A stretch of 7,930 nucleotides of DNA, from positions 9,100-17,029 of the forward strand of contig JABSRS010000030.1 of NCBI GenBank assembly GCA_013214885.1. The letters are read 5' to 3'. Below, one piece after another: positions 6,741-7,930 of this stretch; position 1 is the first letter of the stretch, and each line of letters opens with the position of its first letter. A model generated the notes under the pieces. That model made no database searches. It was given only the letters and a program-made list of their open reading frames with translations, and had not been told where the DNA came from. Origin of the DNA: Gammaproteobacteria bacterium. Lineage in GTDB: Bacteria > Pseudomonadota > Gammaproteobacteria > Enterobacterales > Psychrobiaceae. Made by a program: the position numbers and the translations under genes.

Positions 6741-6891
6741 ATCACCTAACAATAATAGCTCAAATATTAAATAACACGGTTAAGTGGTTACATTTTCTTA
6801 CATATTCGTAAAATTGGTGTTCCCCTTGCCGCCTAAAAATTGTTACCTTATTGCTACAAAAAAATTTACAAAAATCAACCGAGTTACCATA

Positions 6892-7930
6892 ATGAAAATT
6901 AAACTATTAAGTGCGGCTCTCACCTATGGGATAGTCTGCTCAGTGGCGCAGGCTGACCAAACCTCGCCAGTCATTGGTCTTCACCATAAGACTCCCGAGC
7001 TCATTGCCTTTACTAATGCCACCATCCATAGTCAACCAGGTAAAGTGATCGAGAATGCGACCCTTGTTATCAACAATGGTCGAGTGCAGTCTGTGATTAA
7101 AAATGGCCAAGTTCCGCCAGGGGCCAAACACGTCGATTTACAGGGGTATACTATTTACCCAGGTTTTATTGATGCTTATAGTGATTATGGCATCACCTTT
7201 GATTACCCAACAAACGATCACAGGGGACCAACCTATCGCATTGATCGCATTGGCGGTAACGCGGCCAATGGCGCCATTCACGCGCAGCAAAACTGGGTTG
7301 ATCATTTTGTCCCTGATAGTAAAAAAGCCAAAGCTCTACTAAACAATGGTTTTACCGTGGTGCAAAGTGCCAAACAAGACGGTTTATTACAAGGTCGCGC
7401 GATGACGGTGTCTTTAGCCGATGGCATTGCTAATGATTTAATCTATAACGCTAAAGCCCAGCATTTTGGTTCATTTGACAAGGGCAGCTCTGCTCAGGAT
7501 TATCCATCATCACTAATGGGCAGTATTGCACTGTTGCGTCAAACATTTTCAGATGCCAATTGGTATCAAGATGCCTACGGCAAAATCAATTTACAAGATG
7601 GCAACCAAATAGAATATAACTCAGCACTAGCAGCTTTAGCCAAAATTGAGCAGCAAGGGTTAGTTTTTGGTACTGATAATGAGCACTCGTTATTGCGAGC
7701 TGCCAAGCTAATTAATCAATTTGATATCGATGTCACATTACTCGGTTCGGGATTTGAGTACGCCCGCCTCGATGAGATATCGCAACTAAATGCAAAACTT
7801 ATTGTGCCACTTGCATTTGCCGACAAACCAGAATTAGGCATCGCCCAAGGCCGAAACATTGTATTGGCTGATTTGCGTCACTGGGAACGCAGTCCTGGTA
7901 ATCTCGCGACCTTAGAAAATACCGATCTAG
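6892..7930 (+). CDS. Secreted amidohydrolase-family protein, N-terminal part, metal motif degenerate
   Basis: The frame is open from ATG 6892 to the window edge, 346 residues. Residues 1-21 form a signal peptide (charged MKIK, hydrophobic core, AQA cleavage before D22), so the protein is exported to the periplasm or beyond. Residues 36-100 have the amidohydrolase opening: beta-strand-rich ELIAFTNATIHS...VIENATLVINNGRVQSV, then LQGYTIYPGFIDAYSDYG. In catalytic members the last block reads PGFIDxHxH; here Y96 and D98 replace both metal-binding histidines, so this domain probably lacks the usual metal site. From memory, large two-domain amidohydrolases of roughly 1000 residues have such a degenerate first domain with an active second one; the rest is outside the window, so this is inference. 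Only a weak GAG ribosome site lies upstream. Its substrate is unknown. Confidence 0.8.
   Translation, partial: MKIKLLSAALTYGIVCSVAQADQTSPVIGLHHKTPELIAFTNATIHSQPGKVIENATLVINNGRVQSVIKNGQVPPGAKHVDLQGYTIYPGFIDAYSDYGITFDYPTNDHRGPTYRIDRIGGNAANGAIHAQQNWVDHFVPDSKKAKALLNNGFTVVQSAKQDGLLQGRAMTVSLADGIANDLIYNAKAQHFGSFDKGSSAQDYPSSLMGSIALLRQTFSDANWYQDAYGKINLQDGNQIEYNSALAALAKIEQQGLVFGTDNEHSLLRAAKLINQFDIDVTLLGSGFEYARLDEISQLNAKLIVPLAFADKPELGIAQGRNIVLADLRHWERSPGNLATLENTDL

Noticed and set aside
3161..6741. GGGTATA shared by the deoC leader arm (3161-3167) and the third periodic box (6735-6741)
   Set aside because: Only 7 bp in common with different flanks; no basis for a shared regulator.
7103..7342. 79-codon plus-strand frame and an opposing 63-codon frame near 6940-7131
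   Set aside because: Both overlap the amidohydrolase frame, which has a signal peptide and family motifs.

Overview
The window reads as chromosomal DNA of a marine-type gammaproteobacterium, most likely Alteromonadales and close to Shewanella. The evidence is protein similarity recalled from those genomes and the gene order prfC - yjjV - deoC - deoA - deoB. The same order occurs in E. coli, but there with osmY, yjjU, yjjW and yjjI interspersed. The genus is inferred, not proven. I see no mobile element, CRISPR array, tRNA or rRNA, and no obviously foreign stretch.

Left part (1-3296), all on the minus strand: the deoxyribonucleoside catabolic operon deoC-deoA-deoB. Genes are almost contiguous (1-bp and 12-bp gaps) and deoB runs off the left edge. 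DeoA phosphorolyses thymidine to deoxyribose-1-phosphate, DeoB moves the phosphate to C5, and DeoC splits deoxyribose-5-phosphate into acetaldehyde and glyceraldehyde-3-phosphate. Just upstream of deoC is an 18-bp-arm inverted repeat whose only two DNA mismatches become G-U wobbles in the deo-sense RNA. This is the most intriguing non-coding signal here.

Middle (3297-5751), also minus strand: a TatD-family metal-dependent hydrolase of the YjjV type, then a strong hairpin, then prfC, which encodes peptide chain release factor RF3. prfC has a recognisable -10 box.

Right part (5752-7930): a 198-bp divergent control region leads to a small plus-strand SCP2-type lipid-binding protein. A perfect 13-bp palindrome with a FadR-like core lies where its transcription should start. 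A bidirectional terminator separates it from a convergent 82-residue GlsB/YeaQ/YmgE-family membrane protein on the minus strand. The 305 bp between that gene and the next one carry three ACGGGTAT boxes at exact 30-bp spacing, the first sitting at the predicted -35 of the membrane-protein gene. The window ends inside a secreted amidohydrolase-family protein whose first metal-binding HxH motif is replaced by YxD.

The coding content is mostly ordinary core metabolism. The points worth a second look are regulatory (deoC leader hairpin, FadR-like palindrome, periodic boxes) plus the degenerate metal site of the last protein. I found no convincing new multi-gene system.
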